A stretch of 64,000 nucleotides of DNA, taken from positions 3,603,501 through 3,667,500 of the forward strand of contig NC_084819.1 in NCBI RefSeq assembly GCF_963583255.1. The letters run 5' to 3'. Below are positions 44,846 to 57,469 of the stretch, piece after piece (position 1 is the stretch's first letter; every line of letters starts with the position of its first letter). The DNA comes from Pyrus communis. Lineage: Eukaryota > Streptophyta > Magnoliopsida > Rosales > Rosaceae. The notes beneath the pieces were generated by a model. It saw only the letters and a program-made list of their open reading frames with translations, made no database searches and was not told the origin of the DNA. Made by a program: the position numbers and the translations under genes.

Positions 44846-45207
44846 CAACAGGATCCTCTCCGGATCTTTTTGGTGAGGATCTTAAGGATTCATGAATCGT
44901 GTCCGTTTATTATATATCGTGCGGTCAGTTTTTGTCAGAACAGTTTGTGTTTGACATTTTCATAAGAGAGAGGATCCTCGCCGGATCCTCTTTGTGAGGA
45001 TTTCGAGGATCCTCTAATCATATCCGTTCATCGTGCATTCTGTAGTCAATTTTCGTTAGGTATTTTTTATATTCAATTTTAAATAAAAAATTTACAATGA
45101 TTTATGATCGCACAATGTACGATAAACGAATGTGTGATTTGAGGATCCCCAAGATCCTCACAAAAAGAATCCGGCGAGGATCCTCACTCTTTTCATAATT
45201 ATATGCC
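44846..45207. mobile_element. GGATCCTC-family MITE insertion(s) with empty site
   Basis: The 18-bp TTTTCATAATTATATGCC occurs at 44828-44845 and again at 45190-45207; block B has it once, nearly unchanged (near 59823). Between the copies lies a foldback element (AGGATCCTCGCCGGATCCTC near 44972 and its inverse GGATCCGGCG-like at 45165-45185) plus a partial related copy (44852-44940), separated by another TTTGACATTTTCATAA. This suggests two successive insertions of one family. Confidence 0.65.
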
Positions 45208-46980
45208 GGTTCAATACCTTTAACTACTAGAATATTATGTGGAACTACTTTTCACCGTTTCGTTTAGTTTAATAGCCAAAGAAGTTTGTCATTTCGTTTA
45301 GTTTAATAGCTAAAGAAGTTTGTCAAAAAAAAAAAAAAAAAAAAAAAAAACATAGCTTAAGGAGCTGTATTCCGTGATTAACGGTTATAAAAAAACAGGC
45401 ATTACAACGCAACAAAAAAAGGCATTTGGACTCTTTTACTTTCCTTTTTTTCTATAAAGATATCAATACAAAATGTTGACGTAACTTCATAAAGATTATT
45501 CAAATTAGAAGAGGCCAAAGTGAAGAAGAATTTGAAAAAGAGAAAATCCTACTCATCTACAATAAGACGTGGAGCGTTAAAAACTGTACATGCTTATAAA
45601 AAAAGTCAACTAGTATATACGTCTTCATTCTAACACATTCAAAGCACAAGTCCTATTCACTCACTGTCTATTATAGGGATAAATATGTAATTTACTGTTC
45701 TTTCGTAACATTTGGTATATACTTGTGTATAAATCCAATTAATTTTTAGTATACTAATATGTTTACCATTTTTAATATACAAATGTATAATCAATATAAA
45801 AACAATGAATAAAACCTATAAATTAACTAAAAATGAACATGATAAAAATACAAAGGTACATAAGTTTAGTAAATAACTATAAAAAATTAGAACATTTCGG
45901 AAAAACTCGGATCGAATTTCAAAATCTCTAAATGCATTCTAATTTGCATCCAATTTTTTTTAGAAAATGATCAAATTTGGAGTTAAAATTTAAATGGCTT
46001 AATTGAAAATTCCTATCCAACTTACACGCATACATGCATAAGTGCTTCTAAATTTTATACTTGAACATTATCGAACTTATTGAATCCAATTATCTTCTCC
46101 AGCTTTGTCAGATTAAACCCGGGTCATGATCTTGGGAAGTTTGTTGATGGCTAATGTGATACCTCCAAGGGATGTGTGATTGTCTCCAAAAGCACTTTGC
46201 TCAATGATACGTTACTTATGGAGCCAATCTGTGCTTTCAACTTCTTGATTTATCCAAAGGCTCTCATAGTACGTATTAATGAGCATTGAAATTGAAGCCG
46301 AACTCAGCTTTCGACAAAGGGTTGTCCAGTTTGCCAAGGTGTTAGAAAAGGATATTCTAGAAGGGCTCAGTCTGTCATGTATTTCCAACTAATTAAATTT
46401 CATTGGACCATTTCGTTGAACACAGAAACATATCAATTCTTGCTATATGTCAACAACTACTAAAATATGTAGAGACTTTTCATGGGTGGCTACAAGAAAC
46501 AGTAGAGTAATGTTAAAAATTGTCAAGACTTGTCAATTGAGACATTTCATCAAGCATTTAATGTGCACGGTAGGAGGAGGATGTTGTAATTAGTAGGTTT
46601 TTGAAGTTGTTGGGGGAGTCATGGACAACCAATGATCACATGCTAACTCCGCCACTAAATACAGTACTCTTGATATAATTATATTGTATTGTACACAATT
46701 ATCTACTATAGATTCCTATACTTCTTTCTACAGTACCAGATAATCCAAGCCTTTATAGGTAGATTAAGGTTAAAAACACCTCTGTGTCAATTAGGCTTTA
46801 ATTCATTTTAACGAAGTCCAAAACTTACGATTAAAATACCTAACTAGATAACCATCAGAACAGAAGTCAATTTGGAAATCATGACCTTGGCGGTCCATTG
46901 AAATTTCAAACCATAGGTGTCCTCAAGAGAATTCATTTATAGTACAATATGAATTTCTAGAAACCCTAGCTGCAAATTTC
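45208..46980 (+). other. Upstream region of chitinase copy 1
   Basis: AT-rich sequence collinear with 59830-63320. It includes an A-run (45327-45350). No gene is supported. The last few hundred bases are strongly conserved between the two blocks up to the TATA box, so the promoter was copied with the gene. Confidence 0.5.
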
Positions 46981-46983
46981 ATT

Positions 46984-46997
46984 GCCTATAAATATGT
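46984..46997 (+). promoter_or_regulatory. TATA box of chitinase copy 1
   Basis: GCCTATAAATATG lies about 85 bp before the ATG and is identical in the second copy (63322-63335). Confidence 0.75.
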
Positions 46998-47069
46998 CCA
47001 ACTATCTCAACTTTCATTTATCATATCATCGCTCGCTTCTTCATTAGCCCTTAGTTCCTTACAGAAAAA

Positions 47070-47926
47070 ATGGCTATCTATCCTAGAAACAATTACCTCC
47101 TAAACCTCATTGCAGTGGCGTTTGTTGCAGCAGGAGCCCTGTTGCCCACAAGTGTAACAGCTCAAGTTGCGGTGGGTGATATTGTCACTCAGGCATTCTT
47201 CGATGGGATCATCAACCAGGCTGCTGCAGATTGTGCTGGCAAGAACTTCTACACACGGCAATCTTTTCTTGATGCTGTGAACTCGTATTCCGACTTCGGC
47301 AGGACCGGTTCGGCGGATGACTCCAAACGTGAAATTGCAGCTTTCTTTGCTCATGTCACCCATGAGACTGGCCGTAAGATATTCCTATTTGTTCTTTTTA
47401 CCTCCAACTATATAATGTTTATAAAAGCAAAACAAAAAAGATGAATTAATCAAGTAGTTAACGTCCTAATTAACGTGCAATTATACTAACTCTTTGTTTT
47501 TGTATTCTCCTTTAAATATTATCAGACTTCTGCTACATAGAAGAGATAAATCGTGACACATACTGCGATACAAGTCGGACAGACTATCCATGCAACCCTA
47601 GCAAACAGTACTACGGACGTGGACCTCTCCAACTAACATGGAACTACAACTATGGAGCTGCTGGAAACAGTATTGGTTTTGACGGCTTAAACTCACCTGA
47701 ATCCGTGGCCTCCGATCCCGTCCTTGCATTCAAGACTGCATTGTGGTATTGGATAACCAATGTCCGTCCTGTTATAAGTCAAGGATTTGGAGCCACAATT
47801 CGAGCCATTAATGGTGCTGTGGAATGTGATGGTAAAAGGCCTGACCTAGTTCAAGCCCGTGTCAACTATTACACTGATTATTGCTCCCAGTTTGGTGTTG
47901 ATCCTGGCACTAATCTCTCTTGCTAA
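47070..47926 (+). CDS. GH19 chitinase without chitin-binding domain, copy 1
   Basis: Two exons, 47070-47373 and 47526-47926, join to 234 aa (CC|GTAAGA...ATCAG|AC). It hydrolyses beta-1,4 GlcNAc links in chitin and is probably secreted: residues 1-31 form a signal peptide ending near TSVTAQ. The mature part starts directly with the catalytic domain ([16 protein letters not shown]); no hevein domain. Catalytic Glu99 is in [18 protein letters not shown], with the second acid at Glu107 or Glu108. Substrate motif [16 protein letters not shown] is intact and the protein ends NLSC. The domain resembles class IV enzymes (EP3 type) that lost the N-terminal domain. AATAAA lies at 47968-47973. Confidence 0.92.
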
Positions 47927-47974
47927 ATTATAATTATAATTATCAGCTTAATTGTATGCTTCGAATGAATAAAT

Positions 47975-48655
47975 AATGCAGCCTAAAAGAATATGAATAA
48001 ATTCCAAGCCGCATGGAATAATTAAGGAGAGGGCTACCTCCTGCTGTGTAGTCCACCATATAACTTACAAAAATAAAGATCATCGTTCTCAGAAGGTTGG
48101 CCACTTTCACATATGATCTGATTGAAATATAATCCTATAATTAATTCTTCTTATGCCTGAGAATCAACCATTGATCCATTGCAATTCATATCATAAACAA
48201 TCCCCGTTTCTTTGATTTATATAAAACTGTTATTCAACAATAAGATTGGAGAGTTTACTCCAACAAGCCAATGCACATGACAAATTGTCAAAACTCTAAC
48301 ATTCGAGTTTTGACTCCAATTGTTTTTTCTCCAATACAAAGAATCACACCAAAATGGTCAAAGCCACCATTCTTTTTGAATTTTTCTATTTAAACACCAT
48401 AATTTACTTAAGTTCGCCCCAAATTTTATTTACACTTAGTTGAATTTTAACTTTTCTAAGAACAACACATTTGTTACCTAAATGCCCTTAAACACCAACA
48501 CGCCACACCCACAAACCCTAAACCTTAACTTGAAATCTAATTGTTTTAAATTTGATTCAACACTACAAGCAAGCGTTTTCAAGTGTATTTTTTTTCTTTC
48601 TAGAAAGTTAATAGCTCCCAACAAAGCATCCATGCTGAATGCAATTCTAGAAAAC
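47975..48655. other. Chitinase 3' region and spacer
   Basis: AT-rich, without a supported gene. The frames here (for example 48478-48756) are low-complexity shadows. Confidence 0.35.
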
Positions 48656-48960
48656 ACAGGCATTAGTGTACCGAAATGTCCGTATCTAAATATATTGTAG
48701 TGAATTAGTGCACAAAAGAAAATATGCAAAAACATAAGTATACCAAAAAATTCCATACCTAAATATATGATGTTAAACTAGTGTACCAAAATGTCGATAC
48801 CTAAATATATTATACTAAACTACTCTACCGAAATGTCCATACCTAAACATATTATACTAACCTAGTGTATCAAAATGTTCGTACCTAAATATATTGTAAT
48901 GATTTAGTGGCACATTAGAAAATATGCAAAAACATAAGTGTAACAAAAAATCTCTACGAA
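48656..48960. repeat. Degenerate minisatellite, about five units
   Basis: The phrase (C/A)(C/A)AAATGTC(C/G)(G/A)TA(C/T)CTAAATATATT recurs at about 48673, 48745, 48790, 48832 and 48873, spaced about 42-72 bp, with GAAAATATGCAAAAACATAA at both ends of the array. Confidence 0.7.
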
Positions 48961-49473
48961 CATATTTTCTTGTATAAGTTACTTACCATGATGAGAATTA
49001 AAATTTATAATGTTTTCATAAAATTTAATTTGAACACCATAAAATTATAAATAGAAAAGAGAGATAGTAAATATATATGCTAGCATTAAATAGAGTCTAT
49101 GGACTAAAATCAATTTTTAATCTTGTACAAGACATGTTTCTAAACTTCATCTTATTTAAGAATTAAAATCTAGTTTTCAATAAAAATATTATCATAAGTT
49201 GAAAAGTTGAAATAATATGTGCTATTTTGTCTTTTCACACAATTAAACATTAAGATAAAATTAAGATTATGTGGTGGAGCGAACTTAGAATATGGGTGGT
49301 GTTTCTTTTTCTAAAAAAAAAAAAAGATAACTGGTTGTAAATCATGGTTATCTACCATTTCGGACCTGAAAAGTTTTAACAATAATGACTAATATACAAG
49401 GACGATATGGACATTCTAAGATGTAAAATAAATATAAAAATTATGATTGGAGATGCTCCTAAGTGTATAAGAG

Positions 49474-49525
49474 TGTTTTTAAGTACTTTAAAAATGACTG
49501 TTTTTAAGTACTTTAAAAATGACTG
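49474..49525. repeat. 26-bp tandem duplication
   Basis: GTTTTTAAGTACTTTAAAAA followed by TGACT occurs twice in direct succession. Confidence 0.8.
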
Positions 49526-49709
49526 AGAACACTTTTAATGAAAGGATTTTTAGTCCCAATTCTTGGTTAAAATACAAAAGAATTCTGGAAAAGAACTTGA
49601 AATGCTTCCTGCAAGAAATACATAATTGATGCTTCTTCTCAAATGTAGTTGAAGTGCTTTTAGAACTCGAAAACACTTTCACCAAAAACGTTTTCAGTAA
49701 TTATAAAAA

Positions 49710-49773
49710 CACATCCAAACATGCATCAATAAACCCATCAACACATCCAAACATGCATCAATAAACCCATCAA
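49710..49773. repeat. 32-bp tandem duplication
   Basis: CACATCCAAACATGCATCAA followed by TAAACCCATCAA occurs twice without a mismatch. Confidence 0.88.
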
Positions 49774-50443
49774 CTACCTTTTATTCATCTTTTAGTAATC
49801 TTTCTGAAGTCGAGAAATATTTCCCTTTTTTTATTAATACAATTATACGTTTACATTAAGAATGAAAGATTCTGTCATAATAAATTGACCTATAACAACC
49901 ACGATCTGGTCTTGTAATTGCAGTTTGGACCATGATCTGGTCTTCAAACAGGATGCCGGCTACGCCGGCTTAAAGTCTAAGTATAGGCGTGAGTTGTAGA
50001 TCTAAATATGGTCAAGTTGGCTACAGTGCTCCTTCTACACATAATTCAAATCACCCTTTCAATATATTTATACTAATGAGTGAGAAGAATAAAGCGCTGT
50101 TGAACTCGTTATTACAATATTCAAACCTATATAGAAACTTTTATAAAATGACAATCTAGACAACAACATGAGTTGGTCTCTGTTTTTTTGTTTGTTTGTT
50201 TTTTATTTTTATTTTTTATTTTTTTAACAAACGATATATCTACAATAAAGGGATGAAGGAATAAGTTAAGCCTCGTAATGTGTTAGCAATAATGTGATTC
50301 AAATTTATCTTTGACGAAAATCAAACCTAAGACCTCTTACTTACAGGTGAAGAAAAATACCACTCTAGACCTTAATACTAAGTGGTGAGTTGGTCTCTGT
50401 TATATATGCTTGTGTCTTCTTTGTTTGCCGAAATATTTATGGG
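49774..50443. other. Spacer, nothing recognised
   Basis: No gene or repeat with defined ends. A T-rich stretch lies near 50180-50225. Confidence 0.35.
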
Positions 50444-52107
50444 GACCAAAGTATCAACCTCTATCTTCTCCATTTCAATCCCGACACCATAACTGGACAA
50501 CTCATGTCATTGGCCAGGCATACATACAACCCTGCGTTTCAAAAGGGTGAAGATCTGTTCCAAGAAAATATGTTGGACACTGGGTTTTCTTTTTGGTTGC
50601 AAAGATGAGTGTGAAGATGAGAAGATAAGGGGAAATTATCCACTACATAACCAACCCGTAATGACATCTATCTTTAGCTATATTACAACATCAACAAAAT
50701 TGTTAGAACACCGAGACGACATACTCAATATCTACGATATCTCAATACTATATCTATACACGGGCATCAATATGAACATCGTATCAACAATATCTACACA
50801 ATCTCAATAGTCTATCGACATGTATCAACAATATCTAACATTTCTCACATGTGTACTTTAGGCATTTTCATCCTTCCGCCCGTCATTAGTGTCTTTCACA
50901 TCTTTCTTTCTCTTTCAACAACTAAAGCTTGAAAATTTTCCATTATAGCTAATTACCCAAAAATATTTGTCAATCGTTTACCCATGTTTGTTTTCTCACT
51001 GCCTAAAAAACAACTCTGCAACAAGGACACTCAGATGAGTAAGGCAAACATCATATACGAACCGAAGATCACCAACAGCAACAAGCTGGGCAATCAAACA
51101 GCCACTGGATCTGCCTGCCACACTATTTCTTCATGGTCCTCTCTCCAGTATAATACTAAGAAATAATAAGACCAAAACACACTACAACATGTTAAAAGGG
51201 AGGGCAGCGGGAGCTTAGGTAACCCGCGGCTGGTGGTGGTTGAGGCTAATAACTATTGGGGCTGGTCATCCGGTGTGGCGACAGTGGTGCAACAGATGGA
51301 GGAGAGGGTAAGAGAAGGGGGGATTGGGAATCATGGTGAACAGAAGACGATTTTAAGTCAAAATACAATAACCAGAAATGTATTTACCCTATTACTAAGG
51401 ACCTTGATCACATACCAAAAAAGAGAAGAGAAATGTTGAAAATTTCAGACTAAATTATTACTTCTTATGCTAACAATATCTTACAAGCTGCTTCGATACT
51501 ATAACAGAAATTTGTACGAAACTTTCACTTTAAACCACCAACAGTTTTCATACCAAGGTATTTGCTTCTACATATTTTTCCACAGCTTTGTTTTGGTCTG
51601 ACAAAAGAACACGCATGCACCTTCTTTTCTTTTGGTCAAATTCATACACGTTTGGGTGGTACGTATTGCACCTGCTCATCTTCACATAAATTCTGCAAAA
51701 CGAGAAAAGAAAAATTATTCAAATAAGCTGAGACATAATGTGATTGATCAATGAAAAAGAACAGGCAAAAAGGAACCATAACCCATGGGCAAAAAATGAT
51801 AAGAATCAGCAGTAATTCCGTTGAAGCTCCTATTCCCAAAGTAACAAGATTGGAAGGACCTAGAGAAGGATTTATATCTTCCACTACACTACTAATATGA
51901 TCTTATGTCCTAGGGTTACCCCAATTCTGCTTTATTGGTAATTCTATCAATCAAACCATCACTATGAACGGGGCCATTGAGGTATAAACTGCAGAGAATC
52001 TGTGGTATTAAAAAACAGAGAACAAAAGAGTCTTTTTTATATGCTTTACGACCCACAAACTGGCAAATAAAAGAACAAACATGAGCTCGAACAACAGCTC
52101 AATGTCC
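50444..52107. repeat. Direct duplication, left copy (about 1.66 kb)
   Basis: Collinear with 52607-54227 and ending with the same AACAACAGCTCAATGTCC. It contains on the plus strand a frame at 50390-50608 (DQSINLYLLHFNPDTITGQL) and on the minus strand a hydrophobic frame (51642-51884; SNLVTLGIGASTELLLILII). Both read like exon remnants of one or two cellular genes that I do not recognise. Small indels separate the copies (for example a 60-bp piece near 51890-51950 present only here). Confidence 0.75.
51642..51884 (-). pseudogene. Hydrophobic exon-like fragment, minus strand (left copy)
   Basis: An 80-codon minus-strand frame has two hydrophobic stretches around GASTELLLILIIF and MVPFCLFFFI, then LQNLCEDEQVQYVPPKRV and a stop. 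The second duplication copy holds the same text at 53817-54095 with a deletion of five codons near SAYLNN and a different upstream start. It looks like part of a membrane protein gene, but no family is recognised and no start or splice context is convincing. Confidence 0.35.
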
Positions 52108-52606
52108 CCAACCGAAGACTTGGTGGACTCCTACCATATACCACTACACCTTGGTACTCAGAAATTTCACGACTACTCAGTGCCTTGGATTTTTCAAGTC
52201 CCCAACAGAGAAGTTTTCCTCACTCAAGAAATTAAGGGAGCACTACTTCAACCTACAGGGTCCACCCACGAAGTTTCAACATACAAACTTCAACAAAATA
52301 AAAAATTCAAAGAACTTAGTGAATGATACCTTAGTGTATTTAACACAACACATTGAATGAAGTAAAGCTTATTTATTGATATCTTCGATAAATTACAAAT
52401 ACGTGCATACACATGAATCAAAACAAACAAACAGGAGAGCACCTTCACAAAGGCTGCTCAGGAGAAGTCTCAACACTCGGCAAAGCCCCAGAAATAGGAG
52501 GCACTGGAGGGTGATTATTTGGAGCCTCAGTACTGGGCAGAACCCCAGAAAGAGGAGGCACCAGAGGTTGATCATTTGGAGCTTCAGTACGTGGTACAGC
52601 CCCAGA
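52108..52606 (-). mobile_element. Retroelement fragment between the duplicated copies
   Basis: On the minus strand 52440-52606 encodes a Pro-rich repeat (TEAPNDQPLVPPLSGVLPS then TEAPNNHPPVPPISGALPS) ending at a stop. The left part (52110-52290) looks like LTR or UTR sequence of the sort common in Rosaceae retroelements. It interrupts the boundary of the 1.6 kb duplication, so it may have taken part in making it. Confidence 0.4.
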
Positions 52607-54227
52607 GGACAAAAGTATCAACCTTTATCTTCTCCATTTCAATCCTGACACCATAACTGGAGAACTCATGTCATTGGCCAGGCATACATACAACCCTGCG
52701 TTTCAAAGGGTGAAGATCTGTTCCAAGAAAATATGTTGGGACATTGGATTTTCTTTTTGGTTGCAGAGATGAGTGTGAAGATGAGAAGATAAAGGGAAAT
52801 TATCTGCGACATAACCAACCCGTAATGACATCTATCTTTAGCTATATTACAACAATATCAACAATATTGTTAGAACACCGAGACAACATACTCAATACCT
52901 ACAATATCTCAATACTATATCTATACATGGACATCAATATGAACATCACATCAACAATATCTACACTATCTCAATAGTCTATCGACACGTATCAACAATA
53001 TCTAAGATTTCTCACATGGGTACTTTAGGCATTTTCATCCTTCCGCCCCTGTCATTAGTGTCTTTCACATCTTTCTTTCTGTTTCAACAACTAAAGCTTG
53101 AAAATTTTCCATTATAGCTAGTTCCCCAAAAATATTTGTCAGTCGTTTACCCATGTTTGTTTTCTCACTGCCTAAAAAACAAGTCTGTAACAATGACACT
53201 CAGATGAGTAAGGCCAACATCATATGTGAACCGAGATCACCGACAGCAACAAGCCGGGCAATCAAACAGCCACTGGATCTGCCTGCCACACTATTTCTTC
53301 ATGGTCCTCTCTCCAGTATAATACCAAGAATTAATAAAAAAAAACGACCAAAACACACTGTGACATGTTAAAAGGGAGGGCAGCGAGAGCTTAGGTAACC
53401 TGCGGCTGGTGGTGGTTGAGGCTAATAACTATTGGGGCTGGTCATCTGGTGTGGGGACAGTGGTGCAACAGATGAAGGAGAGGGTAAGAGAAGGGGGATT
53501 GGGAATCATGGTGAACAGAAGACGATTTTGAGTCAAAATACAATAACCAGAAATGTATTTACCCTACTTACTAAGGAACTTGATCACATACCAAAAAAGG
53601 AAGAGAAATGTTGAAAATTTCAGACTAAATTATTACTTCTTATGCTAACAATATCTTACAAGCTGCTTCGATACCATAACAGAAATTCGTACGTAACTTT
53701 CACTTTAAACCACCAACAGTTTTCATACCAAGGTATTTGCTTCTACACATTTTTCCACAGCTTTGTTTTGGTCTGACAAAAGAACACGCATGCACCTTCT
53801 TTTCTTTTGGTCAAATTCATACACGTTTGGGTGGTACGTATTGCACCTGCTCATCTTCACATAAATTCTGCAAAACAAGAAAAGAAAAATTATTCAAGAC
53901 ATAATGTGATTGATCAATGAAAAAGAACAGGCAAAAAGGAACCATAACCCATAGGCAAAAAATGATAAGAATCAGCAGTAATTCCGTTGAAGCTCCTATT
54001 CCCAAAGTAACAAGATTGGAAGGATCTAGAGAAGGATTTATAAACTGCTTTATTGGTGATTCTATCAATGAAACCATCACTATGAATGGGGCCATTGAGG
54101 TATAAACTGCAGAGAATCTGTGGTATTAAAAAACAGAGAACAAAAGAGAGTCTTTTTTATATGCTTTACGACCCACAGACTGGCAAATAAAAGAACAAAC
54201 ATGAGCTCGAACAACAGCTCAATGTCC
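52607..54227. repeat. Direct duplication, right copy (about 1.62 kb)
   Basis: Collinear with 50444-52107. The plus-strand frame of the left copy is broken here by a one-base loss near 52703 (CAAAGGG for CAAAAGGG). Minus-strand gene-like text occurs at 53817-54095. Confidence 0.75.
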
Positions 54228-55112
54228 AAAACCCAAATCATAGTGTCTCTTCAGGGTATTTTATTTTCCTATGTTTTCGTCTTCAACCAGTGATAAAAAG
54301 AACATATTACAAAAGCTAGTCGTATTTGACTGATTTGTTAAGTACACTTCAATTCCCTTACTCCTAATGTCTTGTATGGCAGACTTTTTCATTCGTTTGA
54401 ACAATATGGTAGCTAACTAGCTATTGGACAGGATGCCAACCCAAAAGCCATCATAGATCGAATTTCGAATCGCATAGATTTATTGATCGACCATATAATT
54501 ATCGTAGAAATGGTAAAAGTATGATTGTCCACTATGGAACACTGGAACTTTGTATGATTAACATCGGAAAGATATTGAATTACCCGCAAATCCTCTGAAA
54601 GAACCTCTGAAACAGCGGGAAAGCAAAAAGGGAAACCCTAACCTGATCGTAGGTCTTGACGAGGTGGCAACGGAGGCAAGCCCTAAGCTCGTGGCCGAAG
54701 CTCGTGGGTATCTGGGCTGGTTGTACGCTTCCCATCCCTCTCTCTTTCCTTCAGATAATTCTGCTTTCTATTTATCTGATTCAATTTCCGTACAATTGAC
54801 TGCTAATAATATCAACTTATAGTTGAACATATTAATTCCCCACCTTCCTTCAAGATTATTCCAGAAATGTTAAAGTTATTATATTTCAACTTTTTTTTTT
54901 TTTGAGAAATGAATCCCTAAATCACCTCCTAACTAGAATTTTGGGAGGATTTAGGAAAAAAGAAAAAAAAAATCTCCAATCATGCTCTGCCACCACGTAA
55001 GCGAATTCATGTAGAAGCTCATAAATAAGAATCAAGAAATGATCTGCAGTGGCTCTCCATAATTAATGCTAAATGTTTTAATATTATTTTAAATAAATAA
55101 TTAATTTCTATT
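54228..55112. other. Spacer, nothing recognised
   Basis: A GC-richer patch at 54640-54730 has no long frame. The remainder is AT-rich without a supported feature. Confidence 0.35.
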
Positions 55113-55368
55113 TGTTGTAGTCTATTTTATCTGATAAGGGGAATGAGGATGGCGACAAGGAGAAGAGAGATTGAGAGATATGTGTTTGTAGAATTGTAGG
55201 GGAATGTGTGTGTTATCTGTCCTACATAGTGCCTTTATTTATAGTAATGAAGGAGAAAAGAAATTCCTTCATCCCTAAGAAATACAAGGTTTAATAGGAA
55301 AGGATAACTAGAATCAAATCTAATCTAAGATTTACACAATCACATATAAACTCGGAAAGTTTACAACA
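55113..55368 (-). repeat. Copia 3' LTR
   Basis: Plus-strand TGTTGTAGTC...GTTTACAACA; on the minus strand it starts TGTTGTAAACTTTCCGAG and ends CTACAACA, a proper TG...CA LTR of 256 bp. The next bases (ACTCCCCTTGAGT) are the complement of a polypurine tract, fixing it as the 3' LTR of a minus-strand element. No matching 5' LTR is found in the window. Confidence 0.75.
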
Positions 55369-57260
55369 CTCCCCTTGAGTGTGTAAATACTCAAGGTAGA
55401 TTCAGCATCACTCGTTGGCATTGATTCTAAGGAACAACGCTTATTCTTATTAAGGTAGGAGCGTGCATAAGTAAGTGAGTCTCACTAAAAAAACCCTAAG
55501 GCTATAGCAAAAACCCGAGTAGGGACAAAATTCATAATCTAAGGAAAAATGCGTGAGAAATGCAGAAGTCAAAAGAAACGTCTACGGGACGTCATTAGGG
55601 ATATGACCAGCCCAAGGTGGGTGCCTCGTTAATACCTAGTTAGGTAGCAAAAACCCAGTGGAAAAAATGCTCCTAATTGTAAGGTAAAAGAGTTCATTAA
55701 GATCAAGTAAGTATTCTTCAGGATACTCCCCTTGAGTTTGACACAATTCCAAAGAAAAATAGCAATGTTACAACTCAGAATGTTTACGCATACCAATTCC
55801 TTGAACAAGCTTCTGAAACGTCGTCTTCGGCAGTGATTTGGTGAAGAGGTCGACCAGATTGTCCTGTGAACGGATCTGCGTGACTTCAATCTTCTAATGC
55901 TCTTGTTGTTGATGTGAAGAGAAGAACTTCGATGCAATATGCTTGGTGTTGTCTTCTTTGATATAACCCTTCTTGAGCTATTCAATGCATGCTGCGTTGT
56001 CTTAAAAAATCATCGTAGAGACATCTACGACAGGGTAGAGATCGCATAAGCTTCAAATATGGCTCACAACCAAAAGTATTCCCGAGTTGCTTCATGTAAG
56101 GCGAGAATTTCAGCATGGTTAGATGAAGTGGCAACTAAGGTCTATTTAGTTGACCTCCAAGAGATTGCGGTGCCTCTAACAGTAAAGACATAACCCGTTT
56201 GAGAACGCGTTTTGTGCAAATCAGACAAGTATCCTGTGTCGGCATAACCAACAAGGTAAGAATCGACTCGAGAAGCAGGGGGTGCAGCATCACTCGAGGA
56301 TCAGTAGGGATAAAATTAGCCTAAATCTATAGTACCCTTAAAAGTAACGGAAGATCTCGTTCATGCCAGTCCAGTGTCTGTGTGTTGGTGCATTATTGTA
56401 CCTTGCCAACATATTAAAAGCGAGGAGATATCTGGTCTAGTGGATTGAGCTAAGTACAATAAAGCGCCTATCACACTTAGATAAGGAACTTCAGGCTCCA
56501 AAATCTCTTCATCATCCTCCTTCGGACGGAAGAGATCTCGTTTTGCATTTAGCGATCGAACGACTATATGAGTACTCTAAGGCTTTGCTTTATCCTCATT
56601 AAAGCGGCGTAACACCTTCTGGGTGTAGTTCGATTAATGTACTAAGATTCCATCCGAACAATGCTCTATCTCGAGACCGAGACAGTATTGAGTCTTACCT
56701 AGATCTTTCATCTCAAATTTTTACTTAAGGTGCAGGGCAGTTCTCGCGAACTCTTCAAGAGTTCGGATGAGATTCATGTCACGACATATGCAACAATCGC
56801 AAATCCAGAATGTGACTTCTTAATGAACACACTAGGGCATAGTTCATTGTTCACATATCACTGACTAGTCAAATACTCACTTAGACGGTTATACCACGTT
56901 CTTCCGGATTGGTTCAAATTGTAGAGTGAACGCCTCAGCGGAATTGAGAGCTTGTTTCGGGGTTTGGAAATATTTGAACTAGTCAATGTAAGTCATTTAA
57001 GAACTTTCATATCAATTTCCGTATCAAGATCCCCATAGAGATACGCAGTTACTACGTCCATCAGTTGCATGCTTAGTTTTTTGGAAACTACCAAACTACC
57101 AAACTGACCGAACCCGGCGCCCATCAGTTGCATGCTTAGTTTTTCGGAAACTACGTCCATCAGTTGCATGCTTACTATGTCCATCAAGATCCTCATGATC
57201 GAACCTGACGCCGACGATTTGTGAACTTCGCAGAACTAGCAGCCTTGTCTTTAGGCTTTA
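55369..57260 (-). pseudogene. Ty1/Copia RT-RNase H remnant
   Basis: Minus-strand text gives, in order, an RT end motif VTAYLYGDLDTEI (57000-57060), YCLGLEIEHCSDGI near 56660-56700, IGALLYLAQSTRP near 56430-56480, and DNLVDLFTKSLPKTTFQKLV near 55805-55865, the order and wording of Copia RT and RNase H. Stops and frameshifts break it throughout. Gag, protease and most integrase are missing. A local triplication lies at 57055-57185. Confidence 0.7.
57055..57185. repeat. Local triplication inside the Copia RT
   Basis: CCATCAGTTGCATGCTTA occurs three times (about 57058, 57121, 57158), with TAGTTTTT(T/C)GGAAACTAC after the first two. Confidence 0.8.
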
Positions 57261-57469
57261 GAACCCGAAGGCCGAGACGTGTTCCTTCTTCGGCCGTAGT
57301 TGCGGGATCAAGAAGTCAGCAATGCACTCAACGCAACATCAACACATTTTACTTCCCGGTCGAGCTCAGTCGTCGAGTTGGCACACCCTGCACATAATCG
57401 AAGGACGTAGTTAACTTATTAATTACTCGACCTGCGCACTGAAGGAAAAATTTTGTCCTAGCTAAGAAC

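Larger units (their letters stand above)
43547..48000 (+). repeat. Segmental duplication, block A
   Basis: From GGGAAAAATGTATGCATTGA at about 43547 this block aligns with 59348-64000, in the same order and orientation, through the chitinase gene. Differences are point changes plus three insertions: 43730-44523 and 44846-45207 here, and 61074-62804 in the other block. The distance between matching chitinase ATGs is 16338 bp. The right end of the duplication cannot be seen since block B leaves the window. Confidence 0.85.

Noticed and set aside
47100..47363. Minus-strand frame opposite chitinase exon 1 (also 63438-63701)
   Set aside because: A shadow of the real exon, repeated only because the gene is duplicated.
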